From Sphingomonas phyllosphaerae FA2 (GTDB lineage Bacteria > Pseudomonadota > Alphaproteobacteria > Sphingomonadales > Sphingomonadaceae): a DNA stretch of 64,000 bases. The stretch lies in assembly GCF_000427645.1 (NCBI RefSeq), contig NZ_KE386571.1, positions 2,227,454-2,291,453 on the forward strand, read 5' to 3'. Shown here in pieces: positions 28,494-38,712 of the stretch. The notes beneath the pieces were generated by a model. The model worked only from the letters and a program-made list of their open reading frames with translations, did not search any database and was not told the origin of the DNA. Within the stretch, counting starts at the first letter, position 1. Each line of letters starts with the position of its first letter. The position numbers were made by a program, and so were the translations under genes.

Positions 28494-29615
28494 ATGACCG
28501 AAATCGACTATTACGAGCTGCTCGAATGCGAGCGCACCGCCGATGCGGCGACGATCAAATCGTCGTACCGCAAGCTCGCGATGAAGTATCATCCCGACAA
28601 GAACGCCGGGTGCAAGGATTCCGAGGCGAAGTTCAAGGCGGTCAGCGAGGCGTATGACTGCCTCAAGGACCCGCAGAAGCGTGCGGCCTATGATCGCTTC
28701 GGCCATGCCGCGTTCCGCAACGGCGGCGGCGGGCACCAGTCGCAGGATTTCGGCGGCTTCTCCGATATTTTCGAAAGCGTGTTCGGCGAGTTCATGGGCG
28801 GCCAGCGCGGCGGTGGCGGGCGACAGCAGACGCGTCGCGGCGCCGACCTGCGCTACGACATGGAGATCACGCTCGAGGAGGCGTTCCACGGCAAGGAGAC
28901 GGAGATCACCGTCGACATCTCCGCGCCGTGCGACCCCTGCCACGGCACCGGATCGAAGCCGGGCACGCACGCGCACACCTGCCAGCATTGCCACGGCCAC
29001 GGCAAGGTGCGCGCGCAACAGGGCTTTTTCGTCGTCGAGCGCGCCTGTCCGCTTTGCCACGGCTCGGGGCAGGTCATCACCGATCCGTGCGCCGACTGTC
29101 GCGGCGAGGGGCGCGTCGAGAAGACCAAGACGCTCGCCGTCTCGGTCCCGCCCGGCGTCGACGAGGGCACGCGCGTCCGGCTGACCGGCGAGGGCGAGGC
29201 GGGCGCGCGCGGCGCACCGGCCGGTGACCTCTACATCTTCCTCCACGTCAAGCGGCACGCGCTGTTCGAGCGTGAGGGCACGACGCTGTTCGCGCGCGCG
29301 CCGATCAGCTTCACCACCGCCGCGCTCGGCGGAACGCTGTCGATCCCCGGTCTCGACGGCAAGCGCCACGAGGTGAAGATCCCGGCCGGCATCCAGTCGG
29401 GCAAGCAACTGCGTCAGCGCGGTGCGGGGATGCCGGTGCTGCAAGGCCGCGGGAACGGCGATCTGGTCATCCAGATCGACGTCGAGACCCCGACCAAGCT
29501 CAGCACCCGCCAGCGCGCGTTGCTGGAGGAGTTCCGCGAAACCGAGACCGGTGAGGAATGCCCGCAGAGCCAGGGCTTCTTCTCGCGGCTCAAGAATGTC
29601 ATTGCGGGCGAATGA
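28494..29615 (+). CDS. dnaJ: Chaperone DnaJ (Hsp40)
   Basis: Co-chaperone that stimulates DnaK. The start at 28494 gives [17 protein letters not shown]. The J domain has HPD in [10 protein letters not shown], then a G/F-rich stretch ([15 protein letters not shown]). Four zinc CxxCxGxG repeats follow: [24 protein letters not shown] and CADCRGEG. The C-terminal substrate domain is complete (373 residues). Its stop overlaps era (ATGA). Confidence 0.97.
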   Translation: MTEIDYYELLECERTADAATIKSSYRKLAMKYHPDKNAGCKDSEAKFKAVSEAYDCLKDPQKRAAYDRFGHAAFRNGGGGHQSQDFGGFSDIFESVFGEFMGGQRGGGGRQQTRRGADLRYDMEITLEEAFHGKETEITVDISAPCDPCHGTGSKPGTHAHTCQHCHGHGKVRAQQGFFVVERACPLCHGSGQVITDPCADCRGEGRVEKTKTLAVSVPPGVDEGTRVRLTGEGEAGARGAPAGDLYIFLHVKRHALFEREGTTLFARAPISFTTAALGGTLSIPGLDGKRHEVKIPAGIQSGKQLRQRGAGMPVLQGRGNGDLVIQIDVETPTKLSTRQRALLEEFRETETGEECPQSQGFFSRLKNVIAGE

Positions 29616-30568
29616 CCGAGCCTGAATCCAACCCGCCAGCGTCTCAACATTCGCAACATTCGCCCGGGGACGCAGGCGGGCAACATTGCGGCCTCGTCGC
29701 GGTAGTCGGCGCGCCGAACGCCGGAAAGTCGACGCTGGTCAATGCGTTGGTCGGGCAGAAGGTCGCGATCGTCAGCCCCAAGGCGCAGACGACCCGCACC
29801 CGGCTGATGGGCGTCGCGATCGACGGCGATACGCAGCTGCTGCTGGTCGACACGCCCGGCATCTTCGAGCCGAAGCGCCGCTTCGACCGCGCGATGGTGT
29901 CGGCGGCGTGGGGCGGGACCGAGGGCGCGGACGTGATCGCGCTGGTCGTGGACGGCAAGGGCGGGCTCGGCCCCAAGGTGACCGAAATCGCCGAGGCGCT
30001 GAAGGGTCGGCCCGAGCCGATCTATCTCGTGCTCAACAAGGTCGATCTCGCCGACAAGCCCAAATTGCTGCTTCACGCCGAGCGGCTCAACGCGCTGCTG
30101 CCGTTCGCGGAGACGTTCTTCATCTCCGCGCAGACCGGTGACGGCGTCGCCCATTTCAAGCGGGAGCTGGCCAAGGCGCTGCCGGCGGCACCGTGGCATT
30201 ACCCCGAGGATCACGTCTCCGACGCGACCGAACGCGCGATGGCCGCCGAGGTGACGCGCGAGCAACTGTACCTGCAACTCCACGCCGAGCTGCCCTACGC
30301 CAGCGTCGTCGAGACTGAGAAGTTCACCGACCGCGAGGACGGCTCGACCGAGATCCACCAGCAGATCATGGTCGAACGCACCTCGCAGCGCGCGATCGTT
30401 CTCGGCAAGGGCGGTGCGCGGATCAAGGAGATCGGCGCGAAGGCACGTGCCGAGCTGGCGGTGCTGCTCGATCGCCCGGTGCATCTGTACCTGCACGTCA
30501 AGGTCAAGCCCGGCTGGGACGAGGACCGCGGCGTCTACCGCGACCTCGGCCTCGACTGGGTGGAGTGA
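29612..30568 (+). CDS. era: GTPase Era (ribosome assembly)
   Basis: Binds the 3' end of 16S rRNA in 30S subunit maturation. G1 [10 protein letters not shown]3 DTPG and G4 NKVD are present. A C-terminal KH domain shows [17 protein letters not shown]. The N-terminal ~25-residue Ser/His/Gln-rich extension ([10 protein letters not shown]) before the GTPase domain is unusual. It overlaps the dnaJ stop by four bases, so they are cotranscribed. Confidence 0.96.
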   Translation: MTEPESNPPASQHSQHSPGDAGGQHCGLVAVVGAPNAGKSTLVNALVGQKVAIVSPKAQTTRTRLMGVAIDGDTQLLLVDTPGIFEPKRRFDRAMVSAAWGGTEGADVIALVVDGKGGLGPKVTEIAEALKGRPEPIYLVLNKVDLADKPKLLLHAERLNALLPFAETFFISAQTGDGVAHFKRELAKALPAAPWHYPEDHVSDATERAMAAEVTREQLYLQLHAELPYASVVETEKFTDREDGSTEIHQQIMVERTSQRAIVLGKGGARIKEIGAKARAELAVLLDRPVHLYLHVKVKPGWDEDRGVYRDLGLDWVE

Positions 30569-30583
30569 CGCTGGCCCAGCTAC

Positions 30584-30614
30584 CGTCGCCCCTGCGCAAG
30601 CAGGGGCCCATGTC
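30584..30614. repeat. Half copy of family D repeat
   Basis: cgtcgcccctgcgcaagcag followed by gggcccatgtct matches one arm of the 132-bp family D elements at 24339 and 25576. The other arm is missing. Confidence 0.65.
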
Positions 30615-30653
30615 TCTCTCCTGTGTGATCACGCCCGAGGGACGCCCCCGCTC

Positions 30654-30731
30654 CGTCATTGCGAGCGTAGCGAAGCAATCCAGGGCCGCGTGCGAGCCGC
30701 TCTGGATTGCTTCGCTACGCTCGCAATGACG
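30654..30731. repeat. Intergenic palindrome family A
   Basis: Arms cgtcattgcgagcgtagcga and complement, about 30-bp arms with a short loop. It ends 18 bp before the GTG start of the MFS efflux gene, so it forms part of that gene's leader. Confidence 0.85.
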
Positions 30732-30748
30732 GCGGATCAGGCACGGTC

Positions 30749-32401
30749 GTGTCGCTCTTCACCCGCCTCCGCACCGTCCTCGCCGAGGAACGCTGGGACT
30801 ATGCGCCCCACGAGCGTCCGGTCATGCCCGGCTCGCCGGGTTCGCCCGACCACCCGCGCCGCCGCCAGATCGCTTATGCTTTGGTCGCGATCCTCGTCGG
30901 GCTGACCAGCGGGTTCGGCAATGCGCTGGTCAGCGCGAACACCGTCACGCTGGCGGGCGCGCTCGGGCTCGACCCGGCCGAGATCGCGTGGCTGCCGACG
31001 GTCTATGTGATGACCAACGTCAGCATCAACCTGCTGCTCATCAAGTTCCGCCAGCAATTCGGGCTACGTCCGTTCGCGATCATCTTCCTGTCGCTCTACC
31101 TGCTGCTGACGCTCGGCCATCTGTTCGTGCGCGATTTCTGGTCGGCGGTGCTGGTGCGCGCGGCGAGCGGGATGGCCGGCGCGGCGCTCAACACCTTCGC
31201 GCTCTACTATCTGATGCAGGCGTTCCCCGCCAAATGGCGGCTGCGCGCGATCGTGCTAGGGATCGGCATCCCGCAGCTCGCCACCCCGCTCGCGCGGCTG
31301 TTCTCGCCCGAATTGCTGTCGATGAGCCAATGGCGAACGCTCTACCTGTTCGAACTCGGCCTGTCGGCGCTCAGCCTCGCCGCCGTCCTCGCCTTCCGCC
31401 TGCCGCCGACGACGCGGCAGAAGGCGTTCGAGAAGCTCGACTTCGTCACCTTCGCCTTGTTCGCCGGGTCGATGGGGCTGTTCGCGGCGGTGCTCGGGCT
31501 CGGGCGCTACGTGTGGTGGACGCAGTCGGCGTGGATCGGCTGGGCGCTGCTCGGCGCGATCCCGATGCTGGCGGCGGCGCTCATCATCGAGCATCACCGC
31601 GCCAATCCGCTGCTCAACACGCGCTGGCTGGGCAGCGCCGACATCATCCGCTTCGCGGTCGTCACGTTGATGGCGCGGATCGTGCTGTCGGAACAGACCT
31701 ATGGCGCGGTCGGGCTGCTGACCGTGCTGGGACAGAACAACGACCAGCTCGTGCCCTTCTTCACGATCATCTTCCTCGCCACCGTCGCAGGGTTCGTCAT
31801 CAGCGCAATCACGCTCGACCCGACCAAGCTCGCGCATCCGGTGATGCTCGCGATCGGGCTGGTCGCAATTGCCGCCTGGGTCGATTCCTACTCCACCAGC
31901 CTGACGCGCGCGCCGCAGCTCTATGCAACACAGGCGACGATCGCCTTTGCGGGCGCGTTCTTCCTCGGGCCGTCGCTGTTGTTCGGAATGACGCGCGCGC
32001 TGCAACAGGGCGCCGGGCACGTCATCAGCTTCCTCGCGCTGTTCGGCGTGCTCAACTCGATCGGCGGGCTCGCCGGCACCGCGATCCTCGGCACCTATCA
32101 GGTGGTTCGCGAGAAGGCGAACAGCGCCGCGCTGGTGCAGGCGATCGACCCGACCGACCCGATCGTGCAGGCCCGCCTCCAGTCCGGCGCAAGCGGCGTC
32201 GCGCGCGTCGTCGGCGATCCGACGCTGCGCAGTGCGGAGGGTGGCGCGCTCCTGTCGCAAGCCGCCACGCGCGAGGCCAACGTCCTCGCCTATGACGACA
32301 TGTTCCGCTTGATCGCGGTGTTGGCAGCGCTCACCTTCTTCTATCTTCTGTTCCTCCTGCTGCGCCGTTCGTGGCGCGCGCGCGTTCAGGCCACCGCATG
32401 A
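30749..32401 (+). CDS. MFS efflux permease (EmrB/DHA2-like)
   Basis: A 550-residue inner-membrane drug/proton antiporter with about 14 helices. I chose the GTG at 30749 (SLFTRLRTVLAEERWDY), because the open frame before it is translated repeat A. Helix 1 LVGLTSGFGNALVSAN and the segment LPTVYVMTNVSINLLL are typical of DHA2-like proteins. Its stop overlaps the HlyD-type gene (ATGA), and an outer-membrane factor follows, so the three form a tripartite pump. The substrate is unknown. Confidence 0.9.
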   Translation: MSLFTRLRTVLAEERWDYAPHERPVMPGSPGSPDHPRRRQIAYALVAILVGLTSGFGNALVSANTVTLAGALGLDPAEIAWLPTVYVMTNVSINLLLIKFRQQFGLRPFAIIFLSLYLLLTLGHLFVRDFWSAVLVRAASGMAGAALNTFALYYLMQAFPAKWRLRAIVLGIGIPQLATPLARLFSPELLSMSQWRTLYLFELGLSALSLAAVLAFRLPPTTRQKAFEKLDFVTFALFAGSMGLFAAVLGLGRYVWWTQSAWIGWALLGAIPMLAAALIIEHHRANPLLNTRWLGSADIIRFAVVTLMARIVLSEQTYGAVGLLTVLGQNNDQLVPFFTIIFLATVAGFVISAITLDPTKLAHPVMLAIGLVAIAAWVDSYSTSLTRAPQLYATQATIAFAGAFFLGPSLLFGMTRALQQGAGHVISFLALFGVLNSIGGLAGTAILGTYQVVREKANSAALVQAIDPTDPIVQARLQSGASGVARVVGDPTLRSAEGGALLSQAATREANVLAYDDMFRLIAVLAALTFFYLLFLLLRRSWRARVQATA

Positions 32402-33555
32402 CCGATACCCGTTCCCCCGTTGCCGCCGCGCCCGCCACCGAGGAGAAAGTGGCCGAGGATGCAGCCGCCGCGGCTCCTGCTCCGCCCGCCGGCTCCGGCT
32501 GGCGTCCGCCCGCGCTGTCGCGCACCGCGATCGCGCTGATCCTGCTGCTCGCCGTCGCCGGGATCGCCGCGGTGCTCGCCGCATGGCGGGTGTGGCCGTT
32601 CACCACCGCCTACGAATCGACCGACAACGCCTATGTCCGCGGCCGCACGACGGTGATCGCGCCGCAGGTGTCGGGCTATGTCACCCGCGTGCTGGTCCGC
32701 GACTTCGAGAATGTGAAAGCCGGCCAGCCGCTCGTCACCATCGACGACCGTATCTACGCGCAGCGCGTCGAACAGGCACAAGCGCAGGTTGAAACCGCGC
32801 AGGCGACGCTCGCCAACGCCACCCAGACCGCGGCCAGCCGGCAGGCGTCGTTCGGCGCGCAGGGTGCGGCAGTTGCCAACGCCCGCGCGCAGCTGATGCG
32901 CGCACAGGCCGACATGAATCGCGTCAACGATCTCGTCACCGACGGCTCGGTCAGCTTGCGCGAGCGCGACCAGACGCTCGCCGCGCTGCGGCAGGCGCAG
33001 GCGCAGCTCAATCAGGCCGAGGCCGCGCAGGAGATCGCGCGGCAGGACATCCGCACCGTCGAGGTCGGGCGCGGCGGGCAGCAGGCCGGCGTGTCGGGCG
33101 CCCGCGCCGCGCTGCGCCTCGCAAAGATCGACCTCGCCAACACCGTGATCCGCGCGCCCGAAGCCGGGCGGCTGAGTGAGGTCGGCGTCCGCGCCGGGCA
33201 ATATGTCACCGCCGGGTCGCAGCTCATGTTCCTCGTGCCCCCCGAGACATGGGTGATCGCCAACTTCAAGGAAGCGCAGACCGCGCGGATTGCGGTCGGG
33301 CAGCGCGCCAGCTTCACCGTCGACGCGCTCGCCAACGCGCGGCTGACCGGGCGCGTCGAGCGCATTTCGCCCGCCGCGGGCAGCGAATTTGCGGTGCTGA
33401 AGTCCGACAACGCAACCGGCAATTTCACCAAGGTGCCGCAGCGGATCGCGGTACGCATCCGCGTCGACCCCGGCCAGCGACTTGCCGAGCGGCTGCGCCC
33501 CGGCATGTCGGTGCAGGCGCGCGTCGACACCGACGGCGTGCCCGCGCCGCAATGA
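32398..33555 (+). CDS. HlyD/EmrA-type periplasmic adaptor protein
   Basis: Membrane fusion protein linking the MFS permease to the outer-membrane channel. An Ala/Pro-rich cytoplasmic N-terminus is followed by a transmembrane helix (TAIALILLLAVAGIAAVLAA). The biotinyl-lipoyl-like half motif (NAYVRGRTTVIAPQVSGYV) and a long coiled-coil hairpin (about residues 115-235, AQARTNLA-like heptads) come next. The second lipoyl half starts at TVIRAPEAGRLSEVGVRAGQ. It overlaps both neighbours by four bases. Confidence 0.94.
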   Translation: MTDTRSPVAAAPATEEKVAEDAAAAAPAPPAGSGWRPPALSRTAIALILLLAVAGIAAVLAAWRVWPFTTAYESTDNAYVRGRTTVIAPQVSGYVTRVLVRDFENVKAGQPLVTIDDRIYAQRVEQAQAQVETAQATLANATQTAASRQASFGAQGAAVANARAQLMRAQADMNRVNDLVTDGSVSLRERDQTLAALRQAQAQLNQAEAAQEIARQDIRTVEVGRGGQQAGVSGARAALRLAKIDLANTVIRAPEAGRLSEVGVRAGQYVTAGSQLMFLVPPETWVIANFKEAQTARIAVGQRASFTVDALANARLTGRVERISPAAGSEFAVLKSDNATGNFTKVPQRIAVRIRVDPGQRLAERLRPGMSVQARVDTDGVPAPQ

Positions 33556-34943
33556 GCAAGACCCGCGCGCTGCTGCTCCCGCTGTTGCTGGCGGGCTGCG
33601 CCCTGCCCGGCCCGCGCCGCGCCGCGCCCGAAAGCGCCGCGGTTGTACCGCCTCCGGCATGGCGCAGCGCCCTGCCGGTCGGTGGCCCGGTACAAGCCGG
33701 CTGGTGGCAGAGGTTCGGCGACCCGGTGCTGACCGCGCTGGTCGAGCGCGCGCTCGCCAACAATCTCGACATCCAGACCGCCGCCGCACGCGTCGAGGAA
33801 GCACGCGCCGCCGAGTCACTGGCGCGCGCGCAATTGCTTCCGGCAGTCGGCGGCGCGGTGCCCGAGACGCAGGGGCAGCAGATCAGCGCACTCGGCACCA
33901 CCGCGCGCTCGGCCGCGGTGCAGCCGGGTGTCACGCTCAGCTACGACCTCGACCTGTTCGGGCGCTTGCGGCAGGCGACGCGCGCCGCGCGCGCGCAATT
34001 GCTCGCCACCGAAGCGGCAGCGGATACGGTGCGGCTCGCGGTAGCCGCGACCACCGCGCAAAGCTACATCACGCTGCGCGCGCTCGACCACCGGCTCGCG
34101 ATCGCGCGCGACACGCTGTCGGCGCGTGCCGAGGCGCTGCGGATCGCGCAGCGACGGTTCGAGGCCGGCTATACCTCGCGGCTCGAATACCGGCAGGCGC
34201 AGGCCGAATATGCCAGCACCGCACAACTCGTCCCCGCCGCCGAACTCGCGATCACGCGCGCCGAGAATGCGCTGGCGCTGCTGACCGGCGACGTGCCCCG
34301 CACGATCGACCGCGGGGTGACGCTGGAAAGGATCGCCACTCCGGCGATCCCGGACGGGCTGCCCGCCGATCTGCTCCGCCGCCGCCCCGATCTGTTCCAG
34401 GCCGAACAGACGTTGGTCGCCGCCGACCGCTCGCTCGACAGCCAGCGTGCGGCGATGCTGCCCAATCTGTCGCTGACCGGCGCGGCAAACCTCGTGCTGT
34501 CGACCGCGCTCGCGCAGCCGGAGGTGGTGTTCTCGCTGGGTGCCAGCATCCTCGGCCCGATTTTCGACGGCGGACGCCTGCGCGCGCAGGAACGCGGTGC
34601 GACCGCGCGGCGCGATCAGGCCGCCTTCGCCTATCGCCGCACCGCGCTGACCGCCTTCCGCGAGGTCGAAGACGCATTGGCCGGCGCGCGCCGCACCGGC
34701 GAACAGGCGCAGGCGCTGTCGGAGCAGGTGGCCGCGTCGCGCGGTGCGCTCCAGAACGCCACCAACCGCTACCGCGCCGGCTATTCGAGCTACATCGAGC
34801 AACTCGACGCGCAACGCACGCTGCTGACCGCCGAACTGTCGCTGGCGCAGGCACGCGCCGACCGCCTCAACAGTTATGTCGCCTTGTATCAGGCGATGGG
34901 CGGCGGCTGGACTCGCGCCGAGGTGGTGGCGGTGGAGCGGTAA
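33552..34943 (+). CDS. Outer-membrane efflux factor lipoprotein (NodT/OprM family)
   Basis: TolC-like outer-membrane channel. The lipobox LLLAGC at residues 10-15 predicts a lipidated cysteine. The two repeated OEP domains show as WWQRFGDPVLTALVERALANN with a long helical hairpin, then SLTGAANLVLS. The C-terminal repeat is YRAGYSSYIEQLDAQRTLL. 463 residues, standard. Third gene of the MFS-HlyD-OMF operon. Confidence 0.94.
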   Translation: MSKTRALLLPLLLAGCALPGPRRAAPESAAVVPPPAWRSALPVGGPVQAGWWQRFGDPVLTALVERALANNLDIQTAAARVEEARAAESLARAQLLPAVGGAVPETQGQQISALGTTARSAAVQPGVTLSYDLDLFGRLRQATRAARAQLLATEAAADTVRLAVAATTAQSYITLRALDHRLAIARDTLSARAEALRIAQRRFEAGYTSRLEYRQAQAEYASTAQLVPAAELAITRAENALALLTGDVPRTIDRGVTLERIATPAIPDGLPADLLRRRPDLFQAEQTLVAADRSLDSQRAAMLPNLSLTGAANLVLSTALAQPEVVFSLGASILGPIFDGGRLRAQERGATARRDQAAFAYRRTALTAFREVEDALAGARRTGEQAQALSEQVAASRGALQNATNRYRAGYSSYIEQLDAQRTLLTAELSLAQARADRLNSYVALYQAMGGGWTRAEVVAVER

Positions 34944-34953
34944 GCTCCACTTG

Positions 34954-35030
34954 CGTCATTGCGAGCGAAGCGAAGCAATCCAGAGCCGGACCAGGACGCC
35001 CTGGATTGCTTCGCTACGCTCGCAATGACG
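34954..35030. repeat. Intergenic palindrome family A
   Basis: Arms cgtcattgcgagcgaagcga and complement, located between the efflux operon and the convergent membrane protein gene at 35038. Confidence 0.85.
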
Positions 35031-35037
35031 ACGAAGC

Positions 35038-36018
35038 TCACGGCATCCCAGCCATCTTCTCCCCGTCGGGCTCGTCCGCCTCGACGACATCGCCACCCTC
35101 CACCACCGGCGGCTGCTTCGACAACGACGTCAGTAGGTAGAACACCAGATTGCTCCCCTGCGTCAGCGCCCCGCCCGCCAGCAACAGCCCCGCCATCGCC
35201 TCGCGCGGCCCCTGGATCGTCCCGCTCATCTCCAGCGCGGCACTCAGAAACAGCAGGTCGCGGTTCGGCACGATCGGCAGCCGCGAGATCACCATCTGCG
35301 CGGTCAGGAACACCAGCCACACGCTCCACGGCTCCTGCGGCAGCACCACCGCCCATTGCGTCGCCTGCAGCAGCACCACCACGACGATCCGGGCGACATG
35401 CACCCCCAGCACCTTGCCCGCCTGCGGCAACGGCATCGCGATCAACTGGCGGCGCAGGCGGAACAGCAACGGCGCGAGGAACACCGCCCCGACCAGCCCC
35501 GCGATCACCAGCGCCGGCCCCGGATCGAGCCACGCCGCGATCCGCCGCCCGTTGCCCGCGGCGGCGAAGCCGATCAGCAACAGCAGCGTGACCAGCCCGG
35601 AGGACACCGCTGACAGGATCGCATTGTCCTTCAGCCCGATCGCGATCACGCGCTTCGACAGCCCAATCGTGCGCCGCAGCCAGACGAACAGATAGAGTTC
35701 GCCCGAATATCCCACCAGCGCACTGTTGTAGACGCGCTTGCGGATCAGCACCGGGAACGCGCCCGGCAACGGCCGCGCGAAGATCGTGCGGAACACGATC
35801 GTCTCCGACGCCGGCAGCACCAGGAAGGTGACGACGAACAACAGGTAGAACAGCGGGTTGGTCGGCAGCGACCGCACGACCTGCGTCCAGCCGATCGCGC
35901 GCACCTTCAGCACCATCCACGCGATCATGCCGGCAAAGAACGCCCAACGCAGCACCTTGCCCGCGACACGTACCCACGGACGCTCGGCGAGCGTCCGCCA
36001 GCGCTCGGCTGCGCTCAA
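35038..36018 (-). CDS. Flippase-like integral membrane protein (UPF0104/LPG synthase TM-like)
   Basis: A 326-residue protein with about seven or eight hydrophobic segments. Features such as FVVTFLVLPASETIVFRTIF, SALVGYSGELYLFVWLRRTIG and LKDNAILSAVSSGLVTLLLL resemble the lysylphosphatidylglycerol synthase transmembrane/UPF0104 group. The best start is the TTG at 36018, which overlaps the stop of the glycosyltransferase upstream (TTGA) and so fits translational coupling. Beside glycosyltransferase genes, a role in moving lipid-linked sugars is an inference. The C-terminus is acidic and Pro/Gly rich. Confidence 0.75.
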   Translation of the reverse strand: MSAAERWRTLAERPWVRVAGKVLRWAFFAGMIAWMVLKVRAIGWTQVVRSLPTNPLFYLLFVVTFLVLPASETIVFRTIFARPLPGAFPVLIRKRVYNSALVGYSGELYLFVWLRRTIGLSKRVIAIGLKDNAILSAVSSGLVTLLLLIGFAAAGNGRRIAAWLDPGPALVIAGLVGAVFLAPLLFRLRRQLIAMPLPQAGKVLGVHVARIVVVVLLQATQWAVVLPQEPWSVWLVFLTAQMVISRLPIVPNRDLLFLSAALEMSGTIQGPREAMAGLLLAGGALTQGSNLVFYLLTSLSKQPPVVEGGDVVEADEPDGEKMAGMP

Positions 36019-36803
36019 AACAGCCCCAGGGCGCGTGACTGCGCGACATAGGTGTCGAACGCCGCCTGCTGCTCGGGCGTCAGCCGGAACGCCGAATAAC
36101 GCGCGGTCGTGCCGGTCAATTGCCGCAGCCGCCACTCGACAATCTGCAACGGGCGCAGCGCCAGCCGCCGCTCGAAATGCCCGCGATCCCAGGTGTTGTT
36201 GCCGTGGAAGCAGCGGATCAGCAGATGCGCCTCGCTCATGGGGATCAACGCGGTGCCCAGCCGCAGCCACGCGTCGCGGAACGTGCTGTCCTCGCCCTTG
36301 CGCTCGCTGGGATAGCGGATGTCGTCGCGGCGGCGATGCACGATCGTGCTCGGCGCGCCGCCCTGGAACCAGCTGAGATATGGGCGATCCAGCCACGCCG
36401 GATCGTCGAGATGCATCAGCGTCGCCTCGCCCCACACCGCCGCCTTGTCGCCCAGCGTCGTCACCGACCGCGACAGCCGGCGCGGTGCGAACCAGTCGTC
36501 GTCGTCCCAATGCGCCATCAACTCGCCGCGCGCGAGATCGAGCGACAGGTTGCGCAGGTCGCCCAGCGTCGTCGCCGGGTTCTTGGGCAGCCGGTGGTGC
36601 AACACGCGATCGACGGGGATGCCGCGCAGGATCGGCGCATAATCCTCGTCGCCGTCGTCGACGATGATCAGCTCGCGGTTGGGATAATCCTGCGACAGGA
36701 AACAATCGACCGACCGCTCCGCCAGCTTGCGGCGATTGGCGGTGACCATCAGGCAGGAAATGCGCGGCCCGTCGTCCGCAAAAGGCATGGGAGAGTTGTT
36801 CAC
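36015..36803 (-). CDS. Glycosyltransferase family 2
   Basis: GT-A fold transferase with ISCLMVTANRR at the start and DYPNRELIIVDDGDEDY (nucleotide-binding). The DxD-like HWDDDDWFAP metal motif follows. 262 residues without membrane helices, so cytoplasmic. It is coupled to the downstream flippase-like gene through a TTGA overlap and is divergent from another glycosyltransferase. The product is probably a cell-surface polysaccharide or lipid-linked sugar, which is inferred from context. Confidence 0.9.
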   Translation of the reverse strand: MNNSPMPFADDGPRISCLMVTANRRKLAERSVDCFLSQDYPNRELIIVDDGDEDYAPILRGIPVDRVLHHRLPKNPATTLGDLRNLSLDLARGELMAHWDDDDWFAPRRLSRSVTTLGDKAAVWGEATLMHLDDPAWLDRPYLSWFQGGAPSTIVHRRRDDIRYPSERKGEDSTFRDAWLRLGTALIPMSEAHLLIRCFHGNNTWDRGHFERRLALRPLQIVEWRLRQLTGTTARYSAFRLTPEQQAAFDTYVAQSRALGLF

Positions 36804-36861
36804 GTCGTCGGCAACCTAGGCAGGGCGGGCCGGCACTGGTACGGCGGGAACGGAACGCCGC

Positions 36862-37935
36862 ATGACACGCCAGACGACACGCATAATCTTCGTCCTTACC
36901 TATCCGGCCTATCACAGCGTCGCCGATCCGGTGGAGTGGCTACGCTGGGACAATCGTGACCGGCGGATGCCCGCGCTCCTAGCCGCGCTGGGTGCCGATG
37001 TCGAGTTGTGGGGTGTGGGCGCTGCGGCGGCCGAGCACGTCTCCGCGCCCGACTTCGGCGCGCCGTATCGCATCCGCCTGTTCGAGAAGACCGGCGGCGG
37101 CGCGAAATCGCGCAATCATTTCAGCGACTCGATGGTGACGGCGGCGCGCAGCGATCCCGCCGACCTGTTCGTGCTGATCGGCACCAACGGCGGCGCCGGC
37201 TATCGCCTGTTCGACCGCGCGCTGCGCCCCGACAAGCGCCCGTTCGCGCTCATCATCGGCGGCGATTACTGGAGCCGGCTGGTCCCGCACGCGCGGCTGC
37301 TGTTCACCGAATGCGCGTTGCAGGAGGAGGCGCTGGCCGCCGGCGGCTGGTTCCGCCCGCGCATCCCGCTCGACCGGATGGAGCGGCTGCCCAAGACGAT
37401 CGACACCGGCCTGTTCCGCCCGATCGAGGCGGCGCGCCGCTGGGACGTCCTGTCGGTCAGCCGCGTGACCCGCTGGAAGAGCTTCGCCGAGATCGGGATG
37501 CTGTCGCGCGCGCACCGCGCCGCGGTGGCGGGGGGCGGGCCCGATGCGGCGCGGATGGCGCGGCGCTATCCGGCGATCGACTGGCTCGGGCATCGCCGTC
37601 ATGCCGAGATACCGGCGTTGCTCGCGCAGGCCGGCCTGTATTTCCATGCCGGACGCCGCGACTATCTCCCGCGCGCCATCCCCGAGGCGATGGCGTGCGG
37701 GCGTCCGGTGGTCGGCTTCGCGGATCGTCTGGGGCCGGACGTGATCCCGCCCGACTGCGGGCTGCGCGTCACAGAACGCGACTTCCGCCCGCTGGTCGCC
37801 GCCTTGCTGCGCGATCCGGCGCGCATGGCGCAGATGGGCGCAGCGGCGCGCGCGCATGTCGTGGCGACGCACGGTCTGCGCTCCAGCGAGGCGGCGTGCC
37901 GCACCCTGTTGCGCCTTGCGGAGACGACGGCATGA
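36862..37935 (+). CDS. Glycosyltransferase family 4 (GT-B)
   Basis: GT-B fold transferase of 357 residues with the C-terminal nucleotide-sugar site seen in IPEAMACGRPVVGFADRLG (E-x7-E style motif) and SVSRVTRWKSFAEI at the domain junction. The N-terminal half is unlike the best-known groups, so acceptor and donor are not assigned. It overlaps the next GT2 gene by four bases (ATGA) in a two-gene unit. Confidence 0.86.
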   Translation: MTRQTTRIIFVLTYPAYHSVADPVEWLRWDNRDRRMPALLAALGADVELWGVGAAAAEHVSAPDFGAPYRIRLFEKTGGGAKSRNHFSDSMVTAARSDPADLFVLIGTNGGAGYRLFDRALRPDKRPFALIIGGDYWSRLVPHARLLFTECALQEEALAAGGWFRPRIPLDRMERLPKTIDTGLFRPIEAARRWDVLSVSRVTRWKSFAEIGMLSRAHRAAVAGGGPDAARMARRYPAIDWLGHRRHAEIPALLAQAGLYFHAGRRDYLPRAIPEAMACGRPVVGFADRLGPDVIPPDCGLRVTERDFRPLVAALLRDPARMAQMGAAARAHVVATHGLRSSEAACRTLLRLAETTA

Positions 37936-38696
37936 AGTGGACGTTCGTCATCGCCTATTTCAACGAGGCGGAGTATCTCGCCGCCACGCTCGACAGCCTC
38001 GGCGCGCAGACCCGCAAACCGTTCCGGCTGATCCTGGTCGACAACGGCTCCACCGACGGATCGGCGGCGATCGCCCGCGCCACGACGCTGTCGGACGTCG
38101 AGATCGTGCACCTGAGCGAGACACGCCCCGGCAAGATCTTCGCGCTGGAAACCGCGATGCCGCACCTCGCGACCGAGTTCGTCGCGTTCGGCGATGCGGA
38201 CACCTATTACCCGCCCGATTATCTCGCGATCGCCGAGGCGGCGTATACCAGCCCGGACGTGGTCGCGGTAATGGCGACCGACGTACCGCCCGACGCCGCC
38301 AAGGCGCTCCGCAAGCGCCGCCACAACCGCATCGCCAGCTGGCTATGGCCCAAGCAGACGCACACCGGCGGCTTCGGCCAGACCTTCCGCACCGCCGCGC
38401 TGGTGGCCGCCGGCGGTTATGCCGAACGTCACTGGTCCTATGTACTGATGGACCACGAGATCATGCAGCGCGTCGTGAAGCAGGGCCGCGTCGTCTACCC
38501 GTTCGACCTGTGGTGCATCCCCTCGGAGCGCCGCACCGACCGTACCCGCGTCCGCTGGACGCTGCCCGAGCGGCTGCTCTACCATTTCACGCCGGCGATG
38601 GCGAAGGACTGGTATTTCTACCGCTTCCTCGGCCCGCGGCTGAACGCGCGCAAGCTCGGCCACCTGAACCTGCGCGAGAAGACCTGGAAGCAGTGA
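37932..38696 (+). CDS. Glycosyltransferase family 2
   Basis: A 254-residue GT-A enzyme: MKWTFVIAYFNEAEYLAATL, then ILVDNGSTDGS (nucleotide site) and FGDADTYYPPDYL (DxD metal motif). The C-terminal half has no membrane helix. It is cotranscribed with the GT4 gene upstream. Surface-glycan synthesis is likely. Confidence 0.9.
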   Translation: MKWTFVIAYFNEAEYLAATLDSLGAQTRKPFRLILVDNGSTDGSAAIARATTLSDVEIVHLSETRPGKIFALETAMPHLATEFVAFGDADTYYPPDYLAIAEAAYTSPDVVAVMATDVPPDAAKALRKRRHNRIASWLWPKQTHTGGFGQTFRTAALVAAGGYAERHWSYVLMDHEIMQRVVKQGRVVYPFDLWCIPSERRTDRTRVRWTLPERLLYHFTPAMAKDWYFYRFLGPRLNARKLGHLNLREKTWKQ

Positions 38697-38712
38697 AGTC
38701 GCCCACCTGCGC